From COE1 sp910588595 (GTDB lineage: Bacteria > Bacillota > Clostridia > Lachnospirales > Lachnospiraceae): a stretch of DNA of 17,349 nucleotides. Every line of letters starts with the position of its first letter. Position 1 is the stretch's first letter. The position numbers and the translations under genes are program-made. Shown here piece after piece: positions 6,683 through 13,517 of the stretch. The stretch is from assembly GCA_948957135.1 (NCBI GenBank), contig CARDBT010000073.1:1-17349 (forward strand). The letters run 5' to 3'. Under the pieces are notes generated by a model. The model did not search any database, was not told the origin of the DNA, and saw only the letters and a program-made list of their open reading frames with translations.

Positions 6683-8014
6683 TCAGTTCTGAACCGGGTT
6701 GTCAAGGATCCCGACAAATAGTGGTATCTCTTTGTCCATATCCATGATCATGTACACAAAGGGTTCATTGAAAGATACTTGTCTGGACTGCTCCAATGCA
6801 GCACCGCACGCCATGATCGCCTCTGTCACGGCAGCAGCCTCAGTGCCTTCCTCATCCACAATGATCTTTGCCTTCTGGCGCACCAGACTGATGTACAGAT
6901 TGTTGTCATCCTGTATTTTACCCAATCGGTCAAAATTTGCTTTTTCGATATCAAAGCATGATGACAAACCCATATTTGACAGTGCCCCGTTCAATTCTTT
7001 GTCAAATGTGATTTCAAATTTGGGCATTTTCACATTGACTGTTTCAGTCTGCCTATTGACCAGGATGCTATTTATGACCTCGCTGGTCAATTTGGCATAT
7101 ACATCTCTGACATCACCGTCCCCGGTCGGTTTCAATGCGACAAATACCAGATTTTCATTGTCCTCTCCGCCATTGTTCTTTTGATATGGCAGGATAACTC
7201 CCTCTGCAAAATCAGTTGCTAAATAATCCAGATCAGTCCGGTACAAGTTCATCATCTGCACCTGCTCGGCGGTGCGCTGTTCCCTGTCCAGATAAAAATC
7301 TTCCTTGTGCGTATCGTTTGCATCGAAAGGGAACTCCCACTTTCCCTTAAAATAAACCGTATTGAACAGAGCAAGTCTCGCCATCTCGTCCAGCGGCCGA
7401 TCTAACATTTTATCGATCAAACCGTTTGTCTTATCATCGACCCAGCGGTTGATCTCATTCATTGTCTCCTTTGTTGAGAGATCTGTCTGAAATGTCTCCG
7501 CATCCATCAGAGAATCGATTGTCCCAAGCCAGGTATCATCCACGATGAACGCATCATCGATCCATGCGGAATCCGCAATGGACAGATTCAGCAGATCGCC
7601 CTCTGCCGGAAGCGTACTCATCATGTCATGAGACAGTGCCATCATATCATTTCCGAGCACATCGTAAAATTCCTCCTGGGTTGTTCCATCTGCACCACAG
7701 CCTGCCATGGAGAGCGCCAGATATGCCGACACTGGCGAAAGTACCGGATTGGGATCCTGGATACACTGTGCGAACAGATCATATCCAAACTTCTGTACAC
7801 TCTCATAGGATTCTATGTTGTAATCGATTGTAATCCCCTGCTCCACCTGATCTGCTGCCTCTTCCACCACTGGTTTCATCTGGTCCTCCCTCTCTTCATC
7901 TGCAACTGTCACTGACTCTTTTTTCCCGCTTTCACTTTCCATCTTACCACATGCCCCGACAAGGCACGCAGCTGCCATTATGGCGCACACACAGCAAACA
8001 TTTTTTCTTCTCAT
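6683..8014 (-). CDS. lipoprotein serpin (secreted serine protease inhibitor)
   Basis: Serpins trap serine or cysteine proteases: the protease cuts the reactive loop, the loop inserts into a sheet and the enzyme is crushed in a covalent complex. Counting from the ATG at 8014, residues 1-22 form a lipoprotein signal (MRRK, a hydrophobic core, lipobox LVGAC with Cys22). A charged linker runs to about 65 and the serpin fold to the end (443 residues). Serpin marks are NPVLSPVSAYLALSMAGC (89-106), NTVYFKGKWEFPF (218-230), the inhibitory hinge EEGTEAAAVT (388-397) and FNEPF (415-419). The reactive loop is about three residues longer than in alpha-1-antitrypsin; counting places P1 near Gly404 or Leu407, so the target is unclear. 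An ATG at 8020 overlaps the upstream stop as ATGA, but the AAGGAGG ribosome site is only one base from it and seven from 8014, so 8014 is preferred. Last gene of the sigma operon. Confidence 0.93.
   Translation of the reverse strand: MRRKNVCCVCAIMAAACLVGACGKMESESGKKESVTVADEEREDQMKPVVEEAADQVEQGITIDYNIESYESVQKFGYDLFAQCIQDPNPVLSPVSAYLALSMAGCGADGTTQEEFYDVLGNDMMALSHDMMSTLPAEGDLLNLSIADSAWIDDAFIVDDTWLGTIDSLMDAETFQTDLSTKETMNEINRWVDDKTNGLIDKMLDRPLDEMARLALFNTVYFKGKWEFPFDANDTHKEDFYLDREQRTAEQVQMMNLYRTDLDYLATDFAEGVILPYQKNNGGEDNENLVFVALKPTGDGDVRDVYAKLTSEVINSILVNRQTETVNVKMPKFEITFDKELNGALSNMGLSSCFDIEKANFDRLGKIQDDNNLYISLVRQKAKIIVDEEGTEAAAVTEAIMACGAALEQSRQVSFNEPFVYMIMDMDKEIPLFVGILDNPVQN
7696..7750. repeat. direct repeat copy 1 between the two serpin genes
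   Basis: This 55-base segment matches 9057-9111 with only three differences. It encodes the conserved helix and strand around NPVLSPVSAYLALSMAGC in the lipoprotein serpin. The two serpin genes elsewhere differ more at the DNA level, so this patch reflects tandem gene duplication, perhaps with gene conversion. Confidence 0.8.
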
Positions 8015-8016
8015 TT

Positions 8017-9687
8017 TCATTCCTCCTTTGGATCGTCCAGGATGCCTATAAACAGTGGCAGTTCCCTTTCCATATCCATGATCATATATAAAAACGGTTC
8101 ATTAAAGAACAGTTCCTTTGGATCTACGGTGGATCCACCGCCATCCCGCAGATCGATCATTGTCACGGCAGCAGCTTCCGTCCCTTCCTCGTTCACAATG
8201 ATCTTTGCTTTCTGCCGCACCAGGCTGATATAAAGATTATCACCGCTTTTCGTTGTGCCCATTTTGCCGAAATTGGCTTTTTCAATGTCAAAGCACTCAG
8301 TCAGCCCCATGTCACGCAAACTTTCGTTCAGTTCCTTCTCAAATGTGACTTCAAACTTTGGAAGCTTTAAATGAACCATTTCATTCTGCCGGTTAAGAAG
8401 CATTGTTTTTATATTCTCCGACGTCAATTGACTGCATAGGTCCCTGACGTCTTCATTTTCTTTCGGTTTCAGTGCGATAAACGCCAGTTTGGGATCCTGA
8501 TATTCGATACTCTGATGCTGCTCAAAATTCTCATCCGGGTTATTTTGATATGGCAGAATCACACCCTCAGCAAAATCAGTTGAGATACAGTCCAAATATG
8601 CCATATACAGGTTCATCATCTCCACCTGCTCTTTTTCATTTTGCTGCTTATCGACATAAAAATCTTCTGTATGTGTGTCCTGCACCTTGAAGGGCGTCTC
8701 CCACTTTCCTTTAAAATAGACCGTGTCAAAGAGCACGAGCCTTGCCATGGCATCCAGCGGGACCTCGATCATTTTGTCGATCATGCCGTTTGTCTGTTCA
8801 CTGATCCAGCTGTTCATGCTGTTCATGGTGTCCTCCGTGGAGAGATCCGCCTGAAATGCCTCCGCGTACATCAGGGAGCTGATCGTGTCCAGCCACTGTG
8901 TATCCACAACAAATTCATCGTCGATCCATGCAGAATTTGCGAGCGAGAGCTTTAATCGATCTCCGTTTTGTGGAATATTGCTCATCATGTCATCAGCAAA
9001 TACGTCCATGTCGCCAAGTACATTGAAAAACTCATCCGCCGTCGATCCATCTGCAGCACAGCCTGCCATGGAAAGCGCCAGATATGCCGACACTGGCGAG
9101 AGGACCGGATTTTGGCTGCTGATATTCTGCGCAAACAATTCATATGCGAAGTTTTGCACTTTTTCATAGGATCTGACAGCATAATCATCCACCTGTAAAG
9201 CGTCTAAATCCTCTGCCTTGGCTGACTCAACTGCATTTTCTTTGACCGATACCGCTTCCGCACTTTCTGCCACAGCGCCGCCTCCGCCCCTTTCACTTCC
9301 CACGGCACCGGCTGTCACTGTGTCGGGTTGCGCACCGGCAGCGGGATTGTCGGCAGCACCAGTGTCGTTTGCGGTTGTAGTATCCATTGCCATCCGAGTA
9401 TCCGCGATATCGTGATCCGGATCCTCCATATGCACTTTTGCAGTGTTTCGATGCGACCAGAACGCGGCTGCCGATATTCCGAGCACGGCGACACAGGCAG
9501 CCGCCATGCCCCATCTCACTGCCATAATTTTCCCATGTGCTGACCCGCCTGTCCGAGATGACTCAGAAAGCCTTATCAGATTCGCCAATTTATTTTTTCT
9601 GTGTGAAAAAGCGGCTGGCTCCAGCGCCTCCTCGACAAGCGCATCGTCTATCTGTTCCACACATTCTAGTAAATCTTTTCCTCTCAT
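8017..9687 (-). CDS. membrane-anchored serpin with N-terminal putative anti-sigma region
   Basis: A 556-residue protein in three parts. Residues 1-56 are cytoplasmic and begin KDLLECVEQIDDALVEEAL, resembling the short N-terminal domain of membrane partners encoded after clostridial ECF sigma genes. Residues 59-77 form a single membrane helix (GMAAACVAVLGISAAAFW). Residues 78-165 are an Ala/Gly/Thr-rich flexible linker. About 166-556 is a complete serpin: NPVLSPVSAYLALSMAGC (193-210), DTVYFKGKWETPF (321-333), inhibitory hinge EEGTEAAAVT (500-509), FNEPF (528-532). The reactive loop (510-527) contains Leu513-Arg514 and a GGGST run and is about four residues longer than usual. The start overlaps the sigma stop as ATGA and has a GGAGGAGG ribosome site. 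That it binds the sigma factor is inferred from gene order and topology; the serpin assignment is secure. Confidence 0.92.
   Translation of the reverse strand: MRGKDLLECVEQIDDALVEEALEPAAFSHRKNKLANLIRLSESSRTGGSAHGKIMAVRWGMAAACVAVLGISAAAFWSHRNTAKVHMEDPDHDIADTRMAMDTTTANDTGAADNPAAGAQPDTVTAGAVGSERGGGGAVAESAEAVSVKENAVESAKAEDLDALQVDDYAVRSYEKVQNFAYELFAQNISSQNPVLSPVSAYLALSMAGCAADGSTADEFFNVLGDMDVFADDMMSNIPQNGDRLKLSLANSAWIDDEFVVDTQWLDTISSLMYAEAFQADLSTEDTMNSMNSWISEQTNGMIDKMIEVPLDAMARLVLFDTVYFKGKWETPFKVQDTHTEDFYVDKQQNEKEQVEMMNLYMAYLDCISTDFAEGVILPYQNNPDENFEQHQSIEYQDPKLAFIALKPKENEDVRDLCSQLTSENIKTMLLNRQNEMVHLKLPKFEVTFEKELNESLRDMGLTECFDIEKANFGKMGTTKSGDNLYISLVRQKAKIIVNEEGTEAAAVTMIDLRDGGGSTVDPKELFFNEPFLYMIMDMERELPLFIGILDDPKEE
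9057..9111. repeat. direct repeat copy 2 between the two serpin genes
   Basis: Partner of 7696-7750, with three mismatches in 55 bases, inside the membrane-anchored serpin gene at the equivalent protein position. Confidence 0.8.
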
Positions 9688-10241
9688 AAATGAATATCCT
9701 CCTCCACCAGGTGTTCGCGCAGTTTGTTCCGCATGCGGAAAAGAATCGATTTTATCTTGCTCTCACTGATCTGAAACATGTCTGCGATATCCTTTATAGA
9801 ATCCATATACCAGTACCTGCGCACAAACACGGTTCTCATCTCTTTCGGCTGACTGTACAAAAACTCGCTGATAATACGCCCGATCTCTTTGCTGTCCAGC
9901 GTTTGTTCCAGGTCGTTCGGCGACGGGATACAGTTCTCGATCTCTTCGCTCAGTTCCACAACTGTCACGCACCGTTTCTGCGCGTGGTAATAATCATACT
10001 TGCCAAAAGAAAAATTGCGCGCAAGCTTTGCCAAGTATGCAAAGAAATAGTTTGGTCTCTGCGGCGGCAATGTATTCCATGCCGCATGATATGTATCGTT
10101 CACACACTCCTCCGCGTCCTGCCTGTCATGCAGAATATTCATGGACAGCGTCTGGAGCCGTCCGCCGTACTTTCCAGCCGTCTCTGTGATCGCCCGCTGT
10201 GAGCGCTGCCAGTATAGTTCGATGATCTCATTGTCTTCCAA
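9684..10241 (-). CDS. ECF-type RNA polymerase sigma factor
   Basis: A sigma-70 family factor of the extracytoplasmic function type, 185 residues with regions 2 and 4 only. Region 2 spans about 14-83 and includes DAEECVNDTYHAAWNTLPP (42-60) and the YFFAYLAKLARNFS segment. Region 4 spans about 130-180 (KEMRTVFVRRYW, then the helix-turn-helix SIKDIADMFQISESKIKSIL). The long frame opens at an ATG at 10286, but a perfect AAAGGAGG ribosome site lies eight bases before a TTG at 10241, and the resulting start MEDNEIIELYWQRSQRAI fits the clostridial family, so TTG is the likely start. The gene overlaps the membrane serpin gene by four bases (ATGA). It is the first gene of the operon and presumably activates its own or further genes when its membrane partner is triggered. 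Confidence 0.93.
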   Translation of the reverse strand: MEDNEIIELYWQRSQRAITETAGKYGGRLQTLSMNILHDRQDAEECVNDTYHAAWNTLPPQRPNYFFAYLAKLARNFSFGKYDYYHAQKRCVTVVELSEEIENCIPSPNDLEQTLDSKEIGRIISEFLYSQPKEMRTVFVRRYWYMDSIKDIADMFQISESKIKSILFRMRNKLREHLVEEDIHL

Positions 10242-10354
10242 AGTGACGTCCTCCTTTGTTTGAACCGGGAAAGGGAAAGGATCCATATCCCTCTATAATA
10301 TTAGAAGGAAATAATGGTAGTGGGTTGCATGTTTGAGACTATTCTTTTGAAGTT

Positions 10355-10383
10355 ATTTTACAATCAGATTTCCGTTTTGACAA
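10355..10383 (-). promoter_or_regulatory. sigma-A promoter of the sigma/serpin operon
   Basis: On the minus strand, TTGTCA (10378-10383) and TAAAAT (10355-10360) are 17 bases apart, five of six matches each. Transcription would begin near 10348, leaving about 107 bases of leader before the TTG start. A TGCAACC further downstream could be part of a self-recognised ECF promoter, but this is only a guess. Confidence 0.65.
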
Positions 10384-10405
10384 CAGTCTCTTATAGTGTT
10401 ATAAC
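10377..10405 (+). promoter_or_regulatory. sigma-A promoter of the 91-residue gene
   Basis: On the plus strand, a perfect TTGACA (10377-10382) and TATAAC (10400-10405) are 17 bases apart. Its -35 box overlaps the -35 box of the divergent sigma-operon promoter, so two polymerases probably cannot bind at once. Confidence 0.72.
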
Positions 10406-10466
10406 TATATATAGAGGAGACAGTATCATAGCTGCACTCCCACTATATTTAGAAAGGATGATGAGC

Positions 10467-10742
10467 ATGACACGTGAAGATCAGGAATTATTGGAACGTA
10501 TCAACGAATATGCTGATAAGGTATTGAAGGATTTTGATCCGCAGAAAACACGCGTTTCCTTCCAATTGGAAAAACTCAAACCTATCATGGAGGAAATCGC
10601 GCAGGAAAAAGGAGCGACTGTAGAAGAAATATTTATCAAATATATGGATCTGGCAAGCCAGGTCACTGTCAGCAGGGAGACAAAATTCCAGAACACCATC
10701 GGGAACATGACCAAGTACGGCGATGTGCACGACGCGCTCTGA
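10467..10742 (+). CDS. hypothetical protein, 91 residues, divergent from the sigma/serpin operon
   Basis: I do not recognise a family. The product is hydrophilic and predicted largely helical, with charged helices (TREDQELLERINEYADKVLK, then LEKLKPIMEEIAQEKGATVE) and no signal peptide or membrane segment, so it is probably cytoplasmic. The frame is open back to 10314, but the promoter lies inside that stretch. Three ATGs follow the AGAAAGG site (10458, 10461, 10467); 10467 has the best spacing of nine bases. It is the only plus-strand gene between 1835 and the right end. Its promoter shares a -35 box with the sigma/serpin operon, so the two may be regulated oppositely, but a functional link is only inferred. 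Confidence 0.75.
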   Translation: MTREDQELLERINEYADKVLKDFDPQKTRVSFQLEKLKPIMEEIAQEKGATVEEIFIKYMDLASQVTVSRETKFQNTIGNMTKYGDVHDAL

Positions 10743-10772
10743 CGCAGCCGTGCACCGAAATCTTCATGCGAT

Positions 10773-10803
10773 CGAGTAGGGGACTGATCTCTCCCCTTAC
10801 TCG
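10773..10803. terminator. hairpin between convergent 91-residue gene and ArsA-like gene
   Basis: CGAGTAGGGGA (10773-10783) pairs with TCCCCTTACTCG (10792-10803), with one bulged base and an eight-base loop. It lies 30 bases after the plus-strand gene and includes the stop codon of the convergent ArsA-like gene. No strong U-run follows on either strand, so termination may be inefficient. Confidence 0.6.
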
Positions 10804-11957
10804 CTTTCGAACTGAATCGTCAGATACCCTTCCTCAAATTTTGCCCCAGCGACCTCCATTCCGACAAACTCCGGCGGTATTGGAAACCTGCGGTTTTCAT
10901 TGCGCACACCCACCAGCAGTTCATTCTTCTCCTGCTCCAGGCGCAGCTCCGTTTTGGATGCGAATGGCAGATAGATCCTTAGTTTTTTTTCTTCGATATC
11001 AACTTCATAGATTTTCTGTTGAAATAACACATCATTGGGATCACACCCGCTAAAGATCTGTGTCCCGACACTTTCTAGCATCTCCAGGGTACGAAGCTCG
11101 CGTTGCTGCAGCTCCAGATAAAAACGCGGCACTTCGCTAAAGCTCTCCTCGATCTCCCGCAAGGCTTCCTCCTGCTGCCTCGTCCATTTGCTAAAATATC
11201 CCTTCATCGCCTCTGCCGGATAGACATGATTTACGATCACTGCGTCAACATTATAGTGATACAGATACAGGCAGGTAAAATTGCGCTTCGCCTCGCTGAT
11301 CACAATTTTCTCCGGTGTCGTGACCACGCGCAGGCTCACAGTCTCTTTGTCCAGCAAAAGTCTCTGCAGGCGTTTCATGCGTTCCATCAGGGATTCGATG
11401 TCGTCAAACACCGTGTCCTTTGGCATGGGAACTTTCATTGTCTTCTCGATCACCCTGCCTACTGTCCTGGTTGCTGCTTTCTCGATCGGCAGAATCCTTC
11501 TTATGAACTCTGACAGGCGTTCCGGGTATTTCAGAAGGGACAATGTCTCCCCTGTGGGTGCACAGTCCACAACGATCGTGTCATAGACGCCACTCTCATA
11601 GACGTCGAGAATCTGAAACATCGAAAAGAGCTCTTCCAATCCCGGAAAGACCAGCAGCTCCTCCGCTTCAATACCGCCACCGCCTCTTGCTGTGAGCAGC
11701 TGTTTCACATAATCCTTTAAATTTCCCCAGCTTTTCTCACTTTCGTACACGGTATCGATCTCCACCGCATCCAGATTTTCTGTGATCGCCACCGGAACCT
11801 TCCCGATTCTTCTGTCAAAGGAATCTCCTAAACTGTGTGCCTGATCCGTGCTCATCACGAGCACTTTTTTCCCGTCTTCTGCGATCCTGACTGCAGTCGC
11901 CGCTGCCATGCTTGTCTTTCCCACGCCGCCTTTTCCCGTATAAATGATAATCCTCAT
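10797..11957 (-). CDS. ArsA/Get3-family ATPase (second copy of the pair)
   Basis: A 386-residue P-loop ATPase of the ArsA/TRC40/Get3 group; relatives power arsenite export or deliver tail-anchored membrane proteins. Motifs are the deviant Walker A TGKGGVGKT (7-15), STDQAHSLGD (36-45, the switch I region with Asp38) and VVDCAPTGETLSLL (129-142, the family's D-x-APTG-x-TL). The last 80 or so residues (from about DVLFQQKIYEVDIEEKKLRI) form a beta-rich domain like the small heat-shock-type tail of many bacterial ArsA proteins. The cysteines used by arsenite-binding ArsA and the CxxC of Get3 are not seen, so arsenic transport is doubtful. A GGAGGG ribosome site directly follows the preceding gene's stop (15-base gap). 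It is last in the operon with the small 76-residue gene and the other ATPase. Confidence 0.92.
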   Translation of the reverse strand: MRIIIYTGKGGVGKTSMAAATAVRIAEDGKKVLVMSTDQAHSLGDSFDRRIGKVPVAITENLDAVEIDTVYESEKSWGNLKDYVKQLLTARGGGGIEAEELLVFPGLEELFSMFQILDVYESGVYDTIVVDCAPTGETLSLLKYPERLSEFIRRILPIEKAATRTVGRVIEKTMKVPMPKDTVFDDIESLMERMKRLQRLLLDKETVSLRVVTTPEKIVISEAKRNFTCLYLYHYNVDAVIVNHVYPAEAMKGYFSKWTRQQEEALREIEESFSEVPRFYLELQQRELRTLEMLESVGTQIFSGCDPNDVLFQQKIYEVDIEEKKLRIYLPFASKTELRLEQEKNELLVGVRNENRRFPIPPEFVGMEVAGAKFEEGYLTIQFESE

Positions 11958-11972
11958 CGTCTGCCCTCCGCC

Positions 11973-12203
11973 TTATACAATATCAACTTTCTTCACTTCC
12001 TGTTCGCTTTTCTGACCCTGTTCTTTGTTGCCACATTTGCTGCATTCTCTCGCGATTTCCTGCACGATTTCCACAGCCATCCCTTTCAGTTCCTTTTCGA
12101 TCACATCCAGATGTCTGCACACATGGTCTGGAAACAGGGAATATATAGCTTTTTTCTGATATTCACCTGCTGTTATAAAACGCCTGAGTATCTCTCTATC
12201 CAT
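11973..12203 (-). CDS. small protein, 76 residues, between two ArsA-type ATPases
   Basis: The family is not recognised. The protein is mainly helical (MDREILRRFITAGEYQKKAI, then HLDVIEKELKGMAVEIVQEI) and carries a CSKC motif (C-x-x-C, about 54-57) that could bind metal or form a disulfide, followed by a charged Gln/Lys/Glu tail. The frame is open back to 12377, but that part lies antiparallel in frame to the upstream ATPase gene; the ATG at 12203 has an AAAGGGAG ribosome site and overlaps the ATPase end by eight bases. The overlap and the 15-base gap to the next ATPase suggest the three products are made together and may form one complex. Confidence 0.8.
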   Translation of the reverse strand: MDREILRRFITAGEYQKKAIYSLFPDHVCRHLDVIEKELKGMAVEIVQEIARECSKCGNKEQGQKSEQEVKKVDIV

Positions 12204-13374
12204 CTTCACGACTCCCTTTCTCAAACTCAACACACAATATCCCATCTTCAAACTTCGCTCCTGTGACCATATAACTGCGCAGTACATTGGGGAGCGGGAT
12301 ACTGCGCTTAAAGTTTCCTGTCCTGACCACCAGGTCTGCTGCAGCCTGGTACAGATCGATGTTTTCTTTCTCCGCATAGGGCAGAAAAACTTTTAACTGA
12401 TATCCACTATTTGTCTGTTCAAAACATTCTCTCTCCGTAATATTCTTCACGGCAAATACATCTTTTCCAGCCAGCACATACTCCACGATCCTCCGAATGG
12501 ATCTCTCCCCCCTAAGTTCCTCGTCATACCATGGGATTTCATACATCGGAAGGGCAGAAAAACTCTCCTTGATGCTGGCGATATATTCCTTTTGGATGGC
12601 AATCCACTGATCAAAGAAAGCATTGTTGAGATCCACTGGCAGAATCCTGTTGATATAGATGCCATCGACATTAAAATTGTAGAGATTCAAGTACATATAG
12701 CTGCGTTTCGTCTCCTCCAGAACCATCTTTTCCGGCGTTGTCACGACTCTGACACTTGTGACTTCCCTGTCCTTTAGAAGCTCCTGCAGTTCCAACAATT
12801 TCAAGAACATCTTTTCGATTTCATTCATGGCTGTTTTGTTTGGCATTTCCACCCGAAAAGCTGCCTTGGACACTGGCGCCAGCAGCCGCACTGCCACTTT
12901 TCCAATCGGAAAGAATTTTTCCATATACCATGAGAGCAGCTCTGGAAATTTTAACAGGGACAAAGTCTCCCCTGTCGGCGCGCAGTCTACGATGATTCTC
13001 CCATAATCTTCTTTGCGGTAAATATCTGCGATCTTGAGCAGGGAAAACAGCTCTTCCATTCCTGGTATCATTCCGATCCCCTGCATGCCGCCTCCGTCGA
13101 TCTCCGAAAAAAGATTTGCGAGATAACCCATAACAGCTGAAAAATCATGCTCCATCACATATTCCGGGTCGATCTCATATAGATCCAGATTGGGCAGTAC
13201 ATGCTCTGCCTCCTTTCCGAGTTTTTGTTCAAAGATATCACCCAGATTGTGCGCCATATCTGTACTCACAAGCAGGGTTTTTGTTCCCTCCTCCGCACTT
13301 TTGACGGCATGGGCAGCCGCGATGCTGCTCTTTCCCACACCGCCTTTTCCAGTAAAAATGTAGATTCTTTTCAT
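12196..13374 (-). CDS. ArsA/Get3-family ATPase (first copy of the pair)
   Basis: A 392-residue paralogue of the ATPase at 10797-11957. Motifs are FTGKGGVGKSS (7-17), VSTDMAHNLGD (36-46, where Asp-Met-Ala-His-Asn resembles the Get3 switch I DPAHN) and VDCAPTGETLSLL (129-141). The central helical part differs from the sister copy, and a similar beta-rich C-terminal domain ends the protein (YQLKVFLPYAEKENIDL through GAKFEDGILCVEFEKG). The frame reaches an upstream start at 13398, but the ATG at 13374 has a GGAGG ribosome site five bases away and begins at the first conserved strand. Get3/ArsA proteins work as dimers or pseudo-dimers, so the two proteins here may form a heterodimer. The marR gene lies upstream on the same strand, separated by a hairpin. 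Confidence 0.93.
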   Translation of the reverse strand: MKRIYIFTGKGGVGKSSIAAAHAVKSAEEGTKTLLVSTDMAHNLGDIFEQKLGKEAEHVLPNLDLYEIDPEYVMEHDFSAVMGYLANLFSEIDGGGMQGIGMIPGMEELFSLLKIADIYRKEDYGRIIVDCAPTGETLSLLKFPELLSWYMEKFFPIGKVAVRLLAPVSKAAFRVEMPNKTAMNEIEKMFLKLLELQELLKDREVTSVRVVTTPEKMVLEETKRSYMYLNLYNFNVDGIYINRILPVDLNNAFFDQWIAIQKEYIASIKESFSALPMYEIPWYDEELRGERSIRRIVEYVLAGKDVFAVKNITERECFEQTNSGYQLKVFLPYAEKENIDLYQAAADLVVRTGNFKRSIPLPNVLRSYMVTGAKFEDGILCVEFEKGSREDG

Positions 13375-13422
13375 GAGTTCCTCCAATCTGCTTTTCACAA
13401 CTCAAATTTGCGATTCATAGCC

Positions 13423-13438
13423 AATAATTCGAATCAAG
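13423..13438. promoter_or_regulatory. candidate MarR operator before the ArsA operon
   Basis: ATTCGAAT (13427-13434) is a perfect eight-base palindrome. The segment TTCGAATCAAG, read on the plus strand, matches TTCGAAACAAG read on the minus strand at 14070-14080. It lies about 50 bases upstream of the first ATPase start, where an operator would be expected. Binding by the adjacent MarR protein is inferred. Confidence 0.4.
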
Positions 13439-13483
13439 ATTTATTCAAATACAGAATAGTTCTATATCGGAAGTATTCGGGTT

Positions 13484-13513
13484 GTTTTAAACAGCCTTCC
13501 GGCTGCTTAAAAC
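13484..13513. terminator. inverted repeat after marR
   Basis: GTTTTAA-A-CAGCC, a TTCC loop and GGCTG-C-TTAAAAC form a 13-position stem with one mismatch. It lies five bases after the marR stop, on the minus strand, and before the ATPase operon. The A/T end of the stem gives a short U-run. It probably ends the marR transcript at least partly. Confidence 0.65.
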
Positions 13514-13517
13514 CGTT

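Noticed and set aside
6532..6717. A 61-codon minus-strand frame overlapping the end of the lipoprotein serpin gene
   Set aside because: It overlaps a secure gene in another frame, lacks a ribosome site and has low-complexity hydrophobic content.
9443..9769. Plus-strand frames opposite the sigma/serpin junction
   Set aside because: They are antisense to secure genes and have Ser/Ala/Cys-rich translations typical of reverse-strand shadows.
10335..10390. Inverted repeat GAGACT...AGTCTC flanking the divergent promoters
   Set aside because: Only six bases with a 44-base gap, so it cannot be told from chance; it may deserve a look if an operator is sought.
12204..12377. Upstream extension of the 76-residue protein
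   Set aside because: It is an overlapping-frame shadow of the ATPase gene; the ATG at 12203 has the ribosome site.
10797..13374. Reading the ATPase pair as an arsenic resistance operon
   Set aside because: No arsB, arsC, arsR or arsD-like gene is present and the ATPases lack the known arsenite-binding cysteine pattern.
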